A DNA stretch of 64,000 nucleotides from Dryas octopetala. Taxonomy: Eukaryota; Streptophyta; Magnoliopsida; Rosales; Rosaceae. A program made the position numbers and the translations under genes. Positions within the stretch are counted from its first letter, which is position 1; every line of letters starts with the position of its first letter. Of the stretch, positions 24,331 to 36,292 are shown one piece after another. Location of the stretch: contig OY992832.1 in the NCBI GenBank assembly GCA_963921425.1, positions 5,022,001 through 5,086,000 on the forward strand. The letters are read 5' to 3'. The notes beneath the pieces are model-generated. The model searched no databases and was not told the origin of the DNA. It saw only the letters and a list, made by a program, of their open reading frames with translations.

Positions 24331-25657
24331 TTAATTTGTGTAAGATGAGCATCCAACTTTGTTGTGATGATGGTCTTCCATGTACTGAGATAGGCAATCC
24401 AACAACTTCATTTCTAGTGCTTTGAATTGGGATATTTGCATCTGCAGGTCCAGTTTGTGTTTCCTTAGGCTCTTGTTCTCCTCCATTAGCAGCAAACAAT
24501 TGTTCTCCTCTGCTGCAGCGACTGCAGTGCTTGTACCACTCTCTTGATCCGAAGCCTTTAGAAACACTGGAAACGCACTTGGCTCGCATTTCTTGCGGCT
24601 GATCTCCACCAGCATATGCCTACACCCCTTTTGGAACTTCTCGTGCTTGAATTCCCATTGCTTTGGTGATGTTTTCTTGAATCCCTGCTTTCCTTGGAGG
24701 GTTAGAATTATAAACAAGCCCAACCGTTTTTAACTGATTCAATTTTTGTGATTGAATTCCTTAAAAATTCTTAAAATATAGACGATTTCGATTATTAAAT
24801 AGAACAATAAAGTACAATATAGATTAGCTGAAACAATTGGGTGGTCCATGAATATTTACTCCTAAAACAGGATCTAGCAAAGTGCACGTTTTTCTGTTCA
24901 CAAATTAATGAGCTATAGAGCTTTATGACGCTAAAATCAAAATTAGCTGTGCAGTTTGCAGAGCGTGATTATTTTGACCAATTAAAACTGTCACATTTTA
25001 TTGACTTCCATAATATCATATTTAATATCTTTTAGTTTGACTATTGTGTATAGCATTAGCAATACCCAACAAAGAAAAACATCGTCTTCATTACTCCTAC
25101 AAATCTATGAATGACTGTATACGATCAAAGGATATATGGGATATTAATCATGTGTCCCACATCACCAAACACTTGATTATATGTAGTTTAATGACTACTG
25201 CTTCATGAAGTTTATATTGGTTCCTTGAGAAACTGATCAAAAATAGCCAAAAACATAGTTATACATGCCATTGATCTATATGATATTCCACACATTATGT
25301 GTATAAAGATGGAGCTAGAAATTAAGACTAAAAGAAACTATATATACTCACATAGGTATTCAGCTGGCGAATAAAGCTGGAGAAATTATTGTGCTTGAAA
25401 TATTTAGGCAACAAAAGCTCTGAGAACTCAGCAGGAAACCAAACTATGAAGCCACTGCCCTCTGCATTCCATGACACAATTGATGATGATCTCTTATTCC
25501 CACCCTCTCCTTCTTCTGTTGCACCCTCCTCCACCAGATCATAAGTCTTGGACAAAAAAGGGGCAGGGCTTCTTGTCCTTGAAGGCTGGCCTGAATTAGT
25601 ACCACTCTGGCTTTTAGTCCTGGCATGGCTCACCAGCTCCAATACATTTTCAGCCAT
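24331..25657 (-). CDS. HSFB5: Class B heat-shock transcription factor, HsfB5-like
   Basis: Two exons, 25352-25657 and 24331-24684, give 219 residues. The intron falls at RQLNTY/GFKK, the invariant intron position of plant Hsf DNA-binding domains. The winged-helix domain runs from [13 protein letters not shown] through [16 protein letters not shown] (recognition helix) to [14 protein letters not shown]. The heptad region [20 protein letters not shown] has no insert between its parts, which defines class B. The C-terminus is short and lacks the LFGV repressor tetrapeptide found in B1-B4 and any clear activation motif. Together with the small size this points to B5, a subclass absent from Brassicaceae. 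The B5 label rests on these traits, not on alignment. A TATA box lies about 70 bases upstream. Confidence 0.85.
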
Positions 25658-25725
25658 TAATGAGTAGCTGGTTTCTTTATTTATGGTTGAATTTCCAAAG
25701 GGTTCCTTATTAGTCTACAGCCTCC

Positions 25726-25733
25726 TTTTTATA
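25726..25733 (-). promoter_or_regulatory. TATA box of the HsfB gene
   Basis: TATAAAAA on the minus strand is about 70 bases upstream of the ATG at 25657. Confidence 0.6.
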
Positions 25734-25739
25734 CCACCC

Positions 25740-28510
25740 AAGCCTCCGGCTTTTGGAAACTACTAGTGCCGGGGAAGGTGGAATGTTTCCTTTTGCCTTT
25801 CTTTGCTTTGCCCTTTTATTAAGTTTCTTACAGGGTGCAAGGAGCTTTCTCAAAAGCCCAATTAACAAATACAACATAGACCCTTATTTTATTTGGGTTG
25901 TCGTAATTTTAATTTTTTTTAATTAAGCCTTTGTAGTACACATTGTCTTACAATCAAGCTTAAAATTTAAATTGCATCCAAAATTACGATAAACCTTTAC
26001 TTTTGTAGATGCAAGAATATAATTATTTGAATTTTATAAACGTTTTTCTTTGAACTTATAAAAGTTAAAATTGCAAGTGATTTCTTTGTGATAATTTTGT
26101 TTAAAATTTGAATTTTATATTTAATTGTAACATAATATAAACTACGATAACTTAATTGAAAAATTAAAACAACCGTATCCAATTAAAATAAGGATCAAAT
26201 TAGACATTTGCTATATATAGTGGATAGAAAAATGCATGGTGATGTGACAGGAGCAGATGGAAGCATAGAAATTTCATTGTGTTCCAATTGGACAATGACA
26301 CGTGTAATTGTGCAACAAAATTTCTACTATTTGACTTGACCAACAAAGAATATTCATATCAAATTAGTACACTATACTTGAAAGTCCCATCAGAGAGATA
26401 TGCAATTGCCAATTGGGAATTAGAAAATCCTTTGGGCAAATTGATAGTGAAATATAGGGTTTGGGTGCATTGAATGATTGTTTACTCACCGGTCATTGCA
26501 GAGGCACCCAACAAATTCAACAAATGAAAAAAATAATCAAAAGGGCTGCGAACTCTGACCCAATTTTGGAAGGGTATGGCAAAGACTGCAAATCTGCAAT
26601 GCCACCATGAATTATATTTTTCTGCTGTGTCAGGTTATATTATTTGGGCACACAACCTTTTAGGCACTGAAATGGTATATGATCTCAGACCAAAAAATAG
26701 TATATGGTCCCTCACATGCATTAGATGACAAAATTAACAATCTAAATGTGAGAGAGTGTAATGGGAGGTTTTGATAAATCAAAAGGTTACTTGCTCTTGT
26801 TTGGCAAAGGAGAAAGCATTCATTACTAATTGACTACCAATTAAACCAGCATAACTTTTATAGGGGGACTTGAATCTGGGTTCTACTTCTTGAGTTCTTT
26901 CTCATCTCATCCTAATATAACTTCAGTCCTGAGTTAGAGTTCATCAGCTACTGAGTACTGACAACCTTGTTTGATAACTTATTAATATATTCTTTAAAAA
27001 TTATAATTATTTTAATTAGTCAGAACTCTTAATATTAGACTGTGTAATTATGTGTGGAATCTTGATCATGTCTCCCAAATTAAATATGTTTTGTATAAAC
27101 CCACCACCAAAATAGTCTTTTTATTCACTGAAGATTCCAGGAACGGAGTCATACAATTTTTAATTTTATTTCTAGTTTTAGGCTCATAGCCCAAAGGCCC
27201 CAAGCCAATGTTTCATGTCCATACACAGCTCAATTCAAATGTCAAAGAACTGAACTACCTTTGGGCTTTTGTTAGTTTACTCCACTCCAACCTCTGAGAT
27301 CATACATTTGTCTTTGTATTGTATGATTGGTCTTAAGTGGATTTTGCTTGTGTTGGGTTGGGCCTCTCTCTGGTGCTTTGATCAGCCTAAAACCCAACAA
27401 GCCCAAAATCTCATGGCCCATCTCTCACTCTCTTTGTGGGTCATTAGGCCCACTCATTTACTATCCTTAACATGTTTCCCCTCTTTCAAAACCAACCTTC
27501 TCTTAAAAACCTTTTCTGTATGCATCATTGGGTTGTCTGGCATAACTCTTTGGCTACAAGTTCTTATCACAACTTCTATTTTGCGAAATTGGGAGGTCAC
27601 GCATGTACGAGGATAAAAGATGATATTGATTGTCAACCGTTGATGTATTTCTCACGCACACGTGTATGTAGACATTATCGAAACCAACCCTTTATTAGCT
27701 TAAAGGGTCAACCTCCACTATTATTCATTGATGCAGTCCATAATGTTAAAGGACACAAAAAAATGGACCCAAAGCACATGTCTCAGTACAAATAAGAAAG
27801 AAATTAAGAAAGTGGATCTGAACACATGGCAGCAGCAATTCAGCAAATTACTAGTTGGTCCAAACCATAACATGTACAAAGACAACCTAGCTAATTGATG
27901 CATCACACACACACTAGCCAACATTAGAATCGTGCTAGTAAAGAAGACAAGCCAAGTCAAAAAGCAAGTTGTCTAGTAGTGTTAATTGGCATGGTACAAT
28001 TTTATGTAGTGGGGGATTTAGATTCAGAATTCAGAGAGAGTAGTGACAGCTGGGGTTGGGTGGCCAAATTGATGACAGACACCAACGTTATCGTTATCAC
28101 CAAAGCATTTAAGGGATGCAAATTGACCCACCGTCCCACCACAATCGCCAAATCATGCTGAGAATTTTGCTGGTAGCGACTAGCTAGTGAGTATATCAAA
28201 AGCACTAATACATTTTTTAATTTTTAGATTTTGATAGATTTCTTTTTTTTATTACTAGGGTATAAATTTTTCTATCGGTACATGTCATACAATGTCATAT
28301 TGTAAAAGAACTCTCATTTCATTTGTATTAATGGGTATTTTCTATAGATTCTCCAATCCTATATAAAGGAATGAACAATTATTTAGTGCTGCAAATTTGT
28401 AGCCTTGTCAATATTTCTGCAACATCTGACTCAGTTTGATTTGGGCATTGTGGTTAAAAATGCAGAAAAATTTCATGGTTTGGCCAACAGCTTTTTGATT
28501 AGAAATTAGT
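25740..28510. other. Gene-free AT-rich stretch
   Basis: No supported gene lies between the HsfB promoter and the Mutator-like element. Short frames such as 27269-27616 show no domain, codon bias or splice context. A weak poly(A) insertion with GACC before six A lies near 26686-26697, between imperfect repeats. Confidence 0.6.
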
Positions 28511-28519
28511 AATAAGATG

Positions 28520-29367
28520 GGATCAGGATCCTCTGCCAATTTTTCCCCTGCCAGACTATACCAGGCTTTTGATCTCAGCCCTTCAATAGTCTTTTATGGC
28601 TGAGATCTTGCCACATCCATAAACTTTTTTTTTTTCCTCAAAAAAATGTTAACAACTTACTAAAATAGAAAAACAAAAAAACCAAAAGCCCAGCCTACCA
28701 GCCCAACGACGCCCCTCCCTCCGACAACCCTTGTTGCCTCCTTCTCCTCCCATTTCTTTCTCTCTTCCCTTCTCTCTCTATACTCTCCCTTTCTTTACTG
28801 CAGATCGAAGTGCCTCCACAATATTGATTTGTTTCTCCAATTCCAGAGAGCCCTTGCATCTTCTTGGAAGCAATAAAGTTGGAAATCCAGGTACCAAACA
28901 TGGATAAGATTAATGAGGATCCCAATGGCAGACCAAACAAGAATAGCCCAACAAATTTCAATCAAAACAGTTACTGTAGCATAAAAATAGAAGCACCGTC
29001 AGTCAATTTTCTTTTAAATCTTGACGGAAACATCCCTGCAATGGCTGCCGCTGCACCGTCGCCGGGCCATCATAATCATGGGACTCCAATCTGGAGGGAA
29101 GAGAGAGAGAGAGAGAGAGAGAACGAAAGGAGGCTGAAGAGGGTGGTCGGAGGGAGGGGAGGGAGGTGGCGTGGGTGGAGTTCGGTGGGCTGAGTTTATA
29201 GTTTTTTTGTTTTTCTATTTTAGCAAGTCTTTAACATTATTTGTGAAAAAAAAAATGAAAAAAATTGTACATATGGCAAGATCTCAGCCATAAAAGACTA
29301 TTGAAGGGCTGAGATCAAAAGCTTGGTATAGTCTGGCAGGGGAAAAATTGGCAGAGGATCCTCATCC
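28520..29367. mobile_element. Non-autonomous Mutator-like element (MULE) with 9-bp target duplication
   Basis: Terminal inverted repeats start GGATCAGGATCCTCTGCC on the left and GGATGAGGATCCTCTGCC on the right (reverse complement). They are nearly identical for about 95 bases and remain alignable for roughly 200. Perfect 9-bp direct repeats AATAAGATG at 28511-28519 and 29368-29376 flank the element, the hallmark of Mutator transposition. It is 848 bases long with no transposase. The unique interior (about 28860-29060) carries a short open frame of unknown origin. A GA microsatellite and GC-rich arms lie inside. High arm identity and a perfect duplication suggest a fairly recent insertion. Confidence 0.88.
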
Positions 29368-30453
29368 AATAAGATGATGTTGAAGATGATGCTGGCTAAA
29401 AATGGATTGGTGAACCATTTAAGACCTTTATGACCTTCTGTTACCACCCATTTACTACCTATATATATAATTATAGTTAGCTTAATCCTATCAAGTAGGT
29501 ACTGTGGTTGATGGAAGATATACCCATCATCATGCATATATGCATGTTTCCCCTATGTCTGTATCTTACTGTTAAATTCACCTTTCTGGCTCCACCACCA
29601 CCCACCCCATGTATTATGCTTATGCTCTTTAATATTACCCTTTAAGAAGAAACAAAAACATTAAAATCATTGATTTCTATACGCCTTAAGAAAAGGGTAA
29701 AGCTCTCTTTTAAGGCTTCAAGTGTATCAGAAGTTCACCAAACGCAATATACAAAGCTTGTCTCTGACTCTCTGGTTGTTTTGGTTGGCTATCTATAAGC
29801 ATTAGAAAAAGGGTAAGACTGTAAGAGGAATAAGAGGTGAGATAGATGTGAGGCTACATGTGGCCACAGTTGGCTTAAAAGTTGAAACCATGTACCTTCT
29901 TTCATCTTATTTCGTTTACTCAATCGGAGCATGGAATCTTCGTTAAGAAACCATATACAAAAACCCCCCGGTCGGTTGCTTATGGAATATGGACTGAGTA
30001 TGGACCCCTCCCTAGTTGCTCCCTAATTTCTAAAGCAGTTCCCTTGGGTGGTAGGACCACTTGTACTTTTGCTTTTATAGTAAATGGGATAGGACATAGG
30101 ACATTAGGCATTTAGGGCCCAACCAAAATATTATCTTAACTTACATGCAACGGGATTAGTGGGTTTAATCCACCCTTATAAGTTTGCCTTCAATTATTTT
30201 GTTAAAGATACTAAACCCACATACCCACGCAAGTGACTTTTCTACTCAATTTCACAATATAAACGATATAGACATCTCCATTTTACAGTCTTTATCTTCC
30301 AATCACCTCAACTAAACTTTACTCTAAAGTTAATCTTGGCATATTTTAGTTATCCAAAAGTTAGGGGTATGTGTTGTTTCTTGGCACTCTCTTTCTTTGT
30401 TATGCCAACCTAAAAAGAGATAGAGATACGGGGCTTGACGGAATCGTTAGGGA

Positions 30454-30690
30454 GCCCCTATAGACGTAAAGACTTGACTTCACTGAACCAGCACTACTAT
30501 TTGTTGGCTCAAGATAAAATTTAGGGTCATTTCTTGGTGAACAGGATCTCAGCCCCTATGACGTAAAGACTTGAGTTCACTGAACCGGCACTACTATTTG
30601 TCTCTCTTTTTTTTTGGTAGTAGGCACTACTCTTTGTCGGCTCAAGATAAAATTTAGGAAAATTTAGAAACATTTCTTATTGAACATGAT
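30454..30690. repeat. Tandem duplication of about 95-100 bp, partly a third time
   Basis: AGCCCCTAT...GACGTAAAGACTTGA begins near 30454 and again near 30550. Each copy continues into TTCACTGAACC and GCACTACTATTTGT. The segment with GGCTCAAGATAAAATTTAGG near 30505 recurs near 30640. The second copy is interrupted by a poly(T) micro-insertion. Confidence 0.8.
30603..30622 (-). mobile_element. Micro-retroinsertion inside a tandem copy (empty site available)
   Basis: The repeats GGCACTACTATTTGTC (30587-30602) and the same with one change (30623-30638) flank TCTC, nine T and GGTAGTA. The neighbouring tandem copy near 30508-30525 reads through this point without the insert and without the duplication. 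It serves as an internal pre-insertion site. Confidence 0.65.
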
Positions 30691-31287
30691 CTGCCATAAA
30701 AGTGTCTTGGCTCTCCCATATTAGGTCCTACTAGGCATATAATCATATATGCTCTCTTCTTTTCTTTAAATATCTGTTTTCAATTTATTATTTTTATTCT
30801 TACACTTACCGTTACGTTCAAGTCATTTATGTGGGTTAATTAAATCAGATGATTAAAGAATAGTTATCATAATTTATATTTTTGTAAACCTATAACCCAT
30901 CAGAAGTTCAGAACACCTCAAAGAAAGCAGTCTTGGATTCCCCCTTTTTTTTTTTTTTTTAACAAATCGACCTCGGATTCTTGGGTGGACCAGTAACATT
31001 GAGAAGACAACAAAGCTGAATAGGCAGCAGGAGGGCTTGAGGAGGTTAGAATTGGTAAAAAAAATTGTTTGTTCAAGTATCTTAATATTGCCCAAATGGA
31101 AATGCAGGTGAAGAAATAACTTAAAATCTCTAATATTATATCATATATTGCACATCTTTATTTTTCTGGTCTGAATATATTGCACATCTCATATATCTCA
31201 TCTATTTATGTTCATGAATCATGAACGATCATAGCTTTTATACAGTATACAAAATGGCTCAAGGAGAATGACCTAAACTATATATCT

Positions 31288-32013
31288 TCAGAAGACAATA
31301 AGGCACAAAAGCAAGCAACAGAAGAGGAAAATAGAAATCCTGTTTAGTGACTTGTCTGCCTGCATCTCCTGCCTTCTCAGCCTGGGACTACTACTCCCCG
31401 TTAGGTGATACGAATTTGGGTATGCATATAAGCTCTCTGAGTTTCCAAACACCCTTGCATAAACCATCTCCCCAAACATCCCAACCATCGGATGGTTGAA
31501 ACCTGTCATTGCTGTGCCTCCAAGGTTAAGCAATGGTGAGGAAGAATGTTCCTCGTAACTGCCGTATGAATGAGGATTATAGTGTTGGTTCTGATAAGGG
31601 TTACGATATGGAAGTTGCTGACCATTATGAGATGAGGTAGATATAAGAGCTTGTGCATTGCATGCTGATGGTCTAGGAGGTATTACCATTCCCCGGTACG
31701 GTGCCTTGCCTTCAAGCTCAGTTTCGGAAGTGTTTTGGCCCCGGGCATAGAGGGGGACCATGGTGGTGTGTGATATTTCAGCCTTGCAAACAGGGCACTG
31801 AGGGCACTCGTCATAGGCAAGGGAGGCACTTTGGACGTGAAGCCATTTGTAGATGCAAGGCCAGCAATATAGATGGCCACAGAGGGTGACCACTGGCTCG
31901 TGTGCAAAGTCTAAGCAGATGTTGCAGTCAAAGCAACCTTTGGAATTTTCTGAATCTGTTGCTGCACCTTGGATGGATTTCCATTCATGTGTAAAGTATT
32001 GTTGCAAGGCCAT
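31288..32013 (-). CDS. RMA1: E3 ubiquitin ligase RMA1-like (RING, membrane-anchored)
   Basis: One coding exon of 241 residues. An N-terminal C3HC4 RING spans about residues 28-78: CNICLD, CGHLYCWPCIYKWL and CPQCPVCKAEI carry the zinc ligands. It is followed by the family segment SHTTMVPLYARGQ. A low-complexity Asn/Tyr/Pro/Ser middle leads to VGMFGEMVYARVFG and the RLRRQEMQADKSLNRI motif. The C-terminal hydrophobic anchor is ISIFLFCCLLLCLIVF. RMA proteins sit in the ER membrane with the RING in the cytosol. They promote ubiquitination of ER clients such as aquaporins. The leader just upstream has a good acceptor (TTATCTTTTCAG on the minus strand near 32048), so a 5' UTR intron is likely. Confidence 0.92.
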   Translation of the reverse strand: MALQQYFTHEWKSIQGAATDSENSKGCFDCNICLDFAHEPVVTLCGHLYCWPCIYKWLHVQSASLAYDECPQCPVCKAEISHTTMVPLYARGQNTSETELEGKAPYRGMVIPPRPSACNAQALISTSSHNGQQLPYRNPYQNQHYNPHSYGSYEEHSSSPLLNLGGTAMTGFNHPMVGMFGEMVYARVFGNSESLYAYPNSYHLTGSSSPRLRRQEMQADKSLNRISIFLFCCLLLCLIVF

Positions 32014-33774
32014 CTATCTGTTCTTCCAATTTGTTTCTTCCACCAGTACTGAAAAGATAAGATAAATGAAACCAGTTCAGTTCCAGGAGGTCCCTGAAGT
32101 TCCCTAATCTGATTAAGCTTCTACCTTGTAAACAAAGAGAATACAAATCTAAATAAATGGAGGAAAATTCAGATTTTTGCTTCTTATTAGTCAAATTCAA
32201 CCCATTCATAAAGCCAGAAATAACAGACACCATTGAAGATTAAAGGAAATATGGAACATAAGCAATCACAAGTACTCGAAAAACATATCAAACTGCGAAC
32301 ATTTCACTTTTCTCTTTCAAATGAACACCACTAATAAATTTTTTCTTCAAACATTTTTATAAAACTGATCAAACATATGCAAAAGAACAAAAAGCTTCAC
32401 GTTCTAAATCCATGCAATCCCAAGATTCTCTCCTGGATCAAGAATGCTAGAACACTGATCCACATTATATTTGTATTTTTAAGATATATCTACATTTTAG
32501 TTCACTAAATCCCTCTACAGGGCCTCTGGTGATTGGGCGCTGCGCTGACAATAGAGTCAAACCACAAAAGCTTTTAACAACATAGCAGGGAGCAAATAAA
32601 ATACAGGTTTATCCACCGGTTTTATATGCAGCTCTCTCAACCATGTCCGCGCTCACCATTCTTCTACCTCCAAACACAAACAGCCGAGTTTCTCCAAGTT
32701 GACATCCAACTCAACCATTGGAACCAACAACTCCTACGCTTCAAACTAGCACAACCAAGGACAAAGACCAATCTAAAACAGTCAAAAGAAAAACCAATAC
32801 CTAATATGGATGCAACAAATAGGCCAACGCAAATCAGTTCTTAGTCACTCACCGCCACCGCCAACCCCTTCTCTTCCCCCCAAATTGAAGCAAACTCTCC
32901 ATCAAGCACAAAATAAACAACTTTTTGGGTTTTTGTTTTCAACGCAACTCTATAGGAGAGCCAGATCTGAAATGAGGGATTCACTACCTCTTTTCAAGGC
33001 ATATAATGCTTAGTTGAGCGGCATCATGTGAGCCTATACATCTCACTACCATCCTCAAGTTGGGAGAGGGGGAACCTCAGCATGAGGCCAAGTACAACAA
33101 TCAAATGGAAACGTTAATAGTGAAAAGAGAAAAAAGAAAAACAAACATACAAAGCAAAGATACACACACCGACATGTCCCTGAATAACTGATAATTAAGT
33201 TTCATCAAGCCCAACATGCACTTCAAAAACATTTTTCACAGAAATGCCCCATACCCTCACATATTTTGCTAAAGCATTCAATCCAATGCCACATTTCCAC
33301 ATCCCCCCTCCCTCTCCCAAAAAAAAAAAAAAAAAACAGAATACCCCTTTGTTTGGTTCACGAGAAAATCATCTGGGATAAAGGCAAATGCTTGAATTGT
33401 TACCCAAAGAAACAAACTTCCCAAACATTTCTCTTTATCTTCCCCCAAAACACTTTCCAAGCAACCAAGCAAACCCGAAATACACACAGTAATAAATCGA
33501 AAACTCGCAACAGAAAAAAAGTTAGATCCGTGGCTCACAGATCATAGCACACAAACACCTTCCACAAAATCATAAACCATAACTAATAAGGTATTAAAAG
33601 TTGATAGACATACGGACAAGAGATACGTAGAAAGATCGGCACTGCAATTGATTTGAATCTTCGAGAACTTCAACCGAGCTTTAATGGCGATTTTTGACAC
33701 AGACAGAGAGACAGATAGAGAAGAGGAGAGCGAGCGTTGGACAGTAGGGGAGGGCAAGCGTGTAGTTCGTCGTG
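32014..33774 (-). other. Probable RMA1-like 5' leader with a long intron
   Basis: No protein is supported here. A strong acceptor lies near 32048 and a TATA box near 33775, so a leader exon at about 33600-33750 probably splices over roughly 1.6 kb. The donor is not assigned with certainty. The interior is C/A-rich with a poly(A) tract near 33320. Confidence 0.45.
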
Positions 33775-33782
33775 CTTTTATA
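33775..33782 (-). promoter_or_regulatory. Candidate TATA box for the RMA1-like transcript
   Basis: TATAAAAG on the minus strand is followed downstream by a GA/CT-rich segment resembling a leader. It lies about 1.76 kb from the coding start, so it requires the proposed leader intron. Confidence 0.45.
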
Positions 33783-33909
33783 GACGAATCCATCCCCTCC
33801 GCTCAAGTGGTAGTGCAACTTTCCACTGCGCGATACGCGCGTGAGCTAAGTTTCGCATTTCCTTGTTCTTTTTTTTTTCCCTTCTTTCTTTAAAGTACAT
33901 TCTTTTGAT

Positions 33910-33927
33910 CCTTGGCCAAAAAAAAAA
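33910..33927 (+). mobile_element. Micro-retroinsertion (CCTTGGCC then poly-A) with 18-bp target repeats
   Basis: Perfect direct repeats AAAGTACATTCTTTTGAT at 33892-33909 and 33928-33945 flank CCTTGGCC and ten A (more if the A residues of the repeat are counted). Confidence 0.7.
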
Positions 33928-34460
33928 AAAGTACATTCTTTTGATAAATATAGATTTTTATGGAAAATAATTTGGTAAATATAAATTAAAAATATAGTTG
34001 GGACTTGGGAGGTTAAGAATTTGATAAACATTGTTTTAGGTCTAATCGAACCATATGCTAGTGGCACCCATCCAGACAAAATATGTTACGGGCAAATATT
34101 AGTTGGATACGCCATTGAAATTATCACAATGAAAATGAATATCTACATTTTTTATTTTTGTTCAAATTCAATAGTGATGTTTACCGTTTACCTCATCGAT
34201 CAACTTTTTATGGATTTCAAATACAAGTCTTAACTTCAATTTGAGATTCAATTAACCTACATTACTTGAATCCAACCCACAATACCTTTTATTTTGAAAA
34301 TCTTCATAATGCATTTTAATCATCACTTTACTCGTATGACCAATTTAATTTCTTTTGAAAATTTAAAATACTTTCTTCAACTAATGTAAAGACTCAAATG
34401 TTCTAGTAATAGAGCATAGAGTCGATATTGCAGCCAATAACTCCACAGACATATCAACCG

Positions 34461-34563
34461 CATGCTTGACATATGGTACACATGCGTAGCGCAAGTTTAT
34501 TATGTGTTATGCATACTTTCATACTTGACATATGTTACGCATGCGTAGCACAATTTTATTACG
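34461..34563. repeat. Two-copy direct repeat, 59-bp offset
   Basis: CATGCTTGACATATGGTACA and CATACTTGACATATGTTACG each continue into CATGCGTAGC and a TTTATTA tail, covering about 44 bases per copy. No coding function is seen. Confidence 0.7.
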
Positions 34564-34677
34564 CAGCATTTAAGTAAATTGCTTATTTATGCTCAACCTT
34601 TATTTTCATATCAACCATAAGGATATTCTGTTTATTTCATATATTAAAATAATAAGTTTTATAAGCATTCAAATATA

Positions 34678-34959
34678 GGGCCCGTTTAGCACTGTTTTTA
34701 GAATTGTCAAAAATATTTTCAAATTAGTAAATACGCTTTTGGTAGTGTTTGGTAAAAATAAGTAGAAGTGCTTCTAAGTTATAAAAGCGTTTTTAAGAGG
34801 TTTTTTGAGAATGTGTTTTCTCAAGAAACACTTTCAAGTGCTTTTACATGAACAACTTAAAAGTTTTATAAAAATTTATATGTGCTTCTTAACATAAGCT
34901 ATTTTAATAAAAGCGCTACTAAATAAAAGTCCTTCTAAGAAGCAGTGCAAAACGGGCTC
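34678..34959. mobile_element. Small MITE with GGGCCCGTTT-type ends
   Basis: The left end GGGCCCGTTTAGCACTG and right end (reverse complement) GAGCCCGTTTTGCACTG are inverted repeats around 282 bases of AT-rich, internally inverted sequence. ATA flanks both ends. The GGGCCYGTTT end is seen in Tourist-like and some hAT MITEs, so the superfamily is left open. Confidence 0.6.
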
Positions 34960-35344
34960 ATAATAAAAATAAAAATTCATAATTAAAATGGATTATGTGA
35001 TGAATTTTCCTTTATTGTAACCTCAAAAATTTTAGTAAATGTTCAAAAAATCCTCTTAGGGCTTTTTTTTTTGTTGAGAAAATATGACTTTACATTGATA
35101 AAAAAAATTATTCGAGGTTTTAATATTTTTAGTAAACTATTCAAAACCCCCAAATCAGAGCTTAATTATTTCAAAACCTCCACCTTTTCTAAAACTAATT
35201 CAAAACCCCTTATTAGTCACTTAAACTCTCCCAAAACCCCCTGGTCAACTAACACCCAGCTAAGTTTGACCCCCTTTTATTTTGATTTTCCGATTATAAC
35301 CCTGGTCACTTAATCTGTTTCATATTTCTCAGGCTCACTCACTC

Positions 35345-35379
<35 letters not shown>

Positions 35380-36292
35380 TTCTCTGCGTGTTCTCTCTCT
35401 CTCTCTCTCTCCGAGCGGCTGTCACCGGTGCGTTCTCTGTCGTCCGGTGACGGTTGCCGGCGAGATCGTTCCAACCTTCAAGCCTCGCCTCTCTCTTCCT
35501 TCCGCTGCACTCTACTCGCCGTGAAATCCAACGAAGATGGTGGATCGGGCTCAGGCAGAACGAGCTCCCTCACCGGCGATCTGCTGATTCCGGCAGCATT
35601 GAGGTGTCGGACCGCCCACACCTCATTCACCTCGTCGCCCTGAGTATGATGGTTCTCTTAGAATCTCGAATGGAGCACCCACGACGGAGAAACAACGACA
35701 AAAGTCGTCTCCCTCCCTGCCGGCGATCTCGAAATTCCGACAGCACCACCACCTTTGGAAGCCCGCGGCTTCTCTGTTGTTTTCCAAAATACATATATAT
35801 GATGAATCAAAATTATTTCAAGCTGCAGTTTTGAAGGTAAACATGCATCAGCAGTGAAACTGTATTTGCAGAAACAAGTCTGGGTTCATAAGTCAAGTTC
35901 TGGTTCGTTTGAATTTTTTTGTTTCCTTTGAATTGGTAAGCTATTTGCATATGGTTTGGTTCAAAAGCCCTAATTTGAAAACCCTAATTTGAAATTGATT
36001 TGTGAATCTGTTTGTGAAATGTATAATTTGCGAATCTGTTTTAATTGAATTTGTTGTTAATCGGATAGAAATGTGGGTTTTTTAACTAATTTATAAGTAT
36101 ATACAAATTTACTTCATTTATTGATGAAACAGTTTCAGTTCGTGAAACATGAGTTTTAAATGAATTTTGAATGAAATTATGGTTTTGAAATATGATGAAT
36201 CAAATTTGCAGGTAGAAACAGATCGAGGCAGTGGTGACTGTCGTGTACTTGTCGAGCGTGAGGTGATCAGACGATGTTGTCTAGGGTTTCAG

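Larger units (their letters stand above)
29377..31287. other. Gene-free stretch between the MULE and RMA1-like gene
   Basis: No supported gene. It contains a tandem duplication with an embedded micro-insertion (30454-30690) and a poly(T) tract near 30944-30960. The short frame at 29882-30115 has no recognisable features. Confidence 0.6.

Noticed and set aside
29882-30115. 77-residue frame as a small gene
   Set aside because: No homology, no promoter and no unusual composition.
30928-30985. Poly(T) tract with TTGGATTC / TCGGATTC on either side as another micro-insertion
   Set aside because: The repeats are short and imperfect and the insert lacks the GGNC bases after the T run.
25658-31287. 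Search for additional genes in the gene-poor interval
   Set aside because: Open frames are short, without splice partners, motifs or sensible composition.
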